Assembly: GCA_018817905.1 (NCBI GenBank)
Contig: JAHISS010000070.1
Span: forward strand, 1 to 5,414
Length of the DNA stretch: 5,414 nucleotides
Reading direction: 5' to 3'
DNA from: Nanobdellota archaeon
GTDB taxonomy: Archaea; Nanobdellota; Nanobdellia; Pacearchaeales; GW2011-AR1
Shown in pieces: positions 5,337-5,414 of the stretch. The position numbers and the translations under genes were made by a program. The notes beneath the pieces were generated by a model. It was not told where the DNA came from. It was given only the letters and a program-made list of their open reading frames with translations, and ran no database searches. The stretch's first letter is position 1; each line of letters opens with the position of its first letter.

Positions 5337-5395
5337 GAGGCCTAGATTGAAATGAAAGGAAACGTAAGTTTTTCTTTTGGGCCTATTGCTTTGAT

Positions 5396-5410
5396 AACTT
5401 GACCTCGCCA
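5396..5410 (+). repeat. Direct repeat, copy 2
   Basis: The sequence AACTTGACCTCGCCA matches 14 of 15 bases of the copy at 5275-5289, 121 bp upstream. It contains the TGA that ends a 16-residue frame starting at ATG 5352. The window ends four bases later, so further copies cannot be assessed. Confidence 0.5.
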
Positions 5411-5414
5411 CATA

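Noticed and set aside
1..5414. CRISPR array, transposase, integrase or tRNA genes
   Set aside because: No regularly spaced repeats, no mobile-element protein motifs and no cloverleaf with a T-loop sequence were found.

Overview
The window looks like a chromosomal piece of an AT-rich archaeon, most likely a DPANN-type lineage (Woesearchaeota or Pacearchaeota-like). This rests on several signs: archaeal TATA boxes (TTTAAATA or TTTTTATA type) 20-21 nt upstream of three start codons, which implies leaderless mRNAs; a GGTGAT Shine-Dalgarno site matching the archaeal 16S 3' end at the one gene with a longer leader; and Cys-rich surface-protein motifs that I recall as common in DPANN genomes. The lineage assignment is an inference from sequence style, not from a marker tree.

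Left part (1-3415). A possible 3' end of a plus-strand gene (1-216) converges on a large minus-strand gene (140-2503). The large gene encodes a 787-residue secreted mosaic protein with a signal peptide, acidic and Cys-rich stretches, a Pro/Gly linker, an Ig/macroglobulin-like beta domain, a Cys-rich module and a C-terminal beta-sandwich of the kind seen in bacterial PEP-CTERM-type exoproteins. Thirty-six bases upstream lies scpA (2540-3394, minus), the kleisin subunit of the SMC condensin. No smc gene lies immediately upstream of it.

Middle part (3416-4168). About 750 bases contain no convincing protein gene. The most unusual feature of the window is here: a strong plus-strand archaeal promoter whose BRE/TATA element (3822-3835) sits exactly between the arms of a perfect 10-bp inverted repeat (3812-3821 and 3836-3845). 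It is followed by a segment of about 275 nt (about 3855-4130) that folds on paper into a series of hairpins, including an 11-bp hairpin, an 8-bp stem enclosing three hairpins, and complementary 5' and 3' ends. I read this as a candidate structured non-coding RNA with a regulated promoter. It does not match RNase P, SRP, 5S or tRNA signatures that I can recognise.

Right part (4169-5414). Two surface genes diverge from a 111-bp intergenic region with back-to-back TATA boxes. One is a membrane-anchored CARDB-domain protein on the minus strand. The other is a plus-strand membrane-anchored Cys-containing protein whose reading frame is broken by one in-frame TAA at codon 44 and resumes as clearly protein-like sequence. 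After it come a perfect 11-bp hairpin and a 15-bp near-identical direct repeat spaced 121 bp apart, the second copy running to the window edge.

Overall, the protein genes form a cell-surface module around one chromosome-maintenance gene, with the candidate regulated RNA locus between them.
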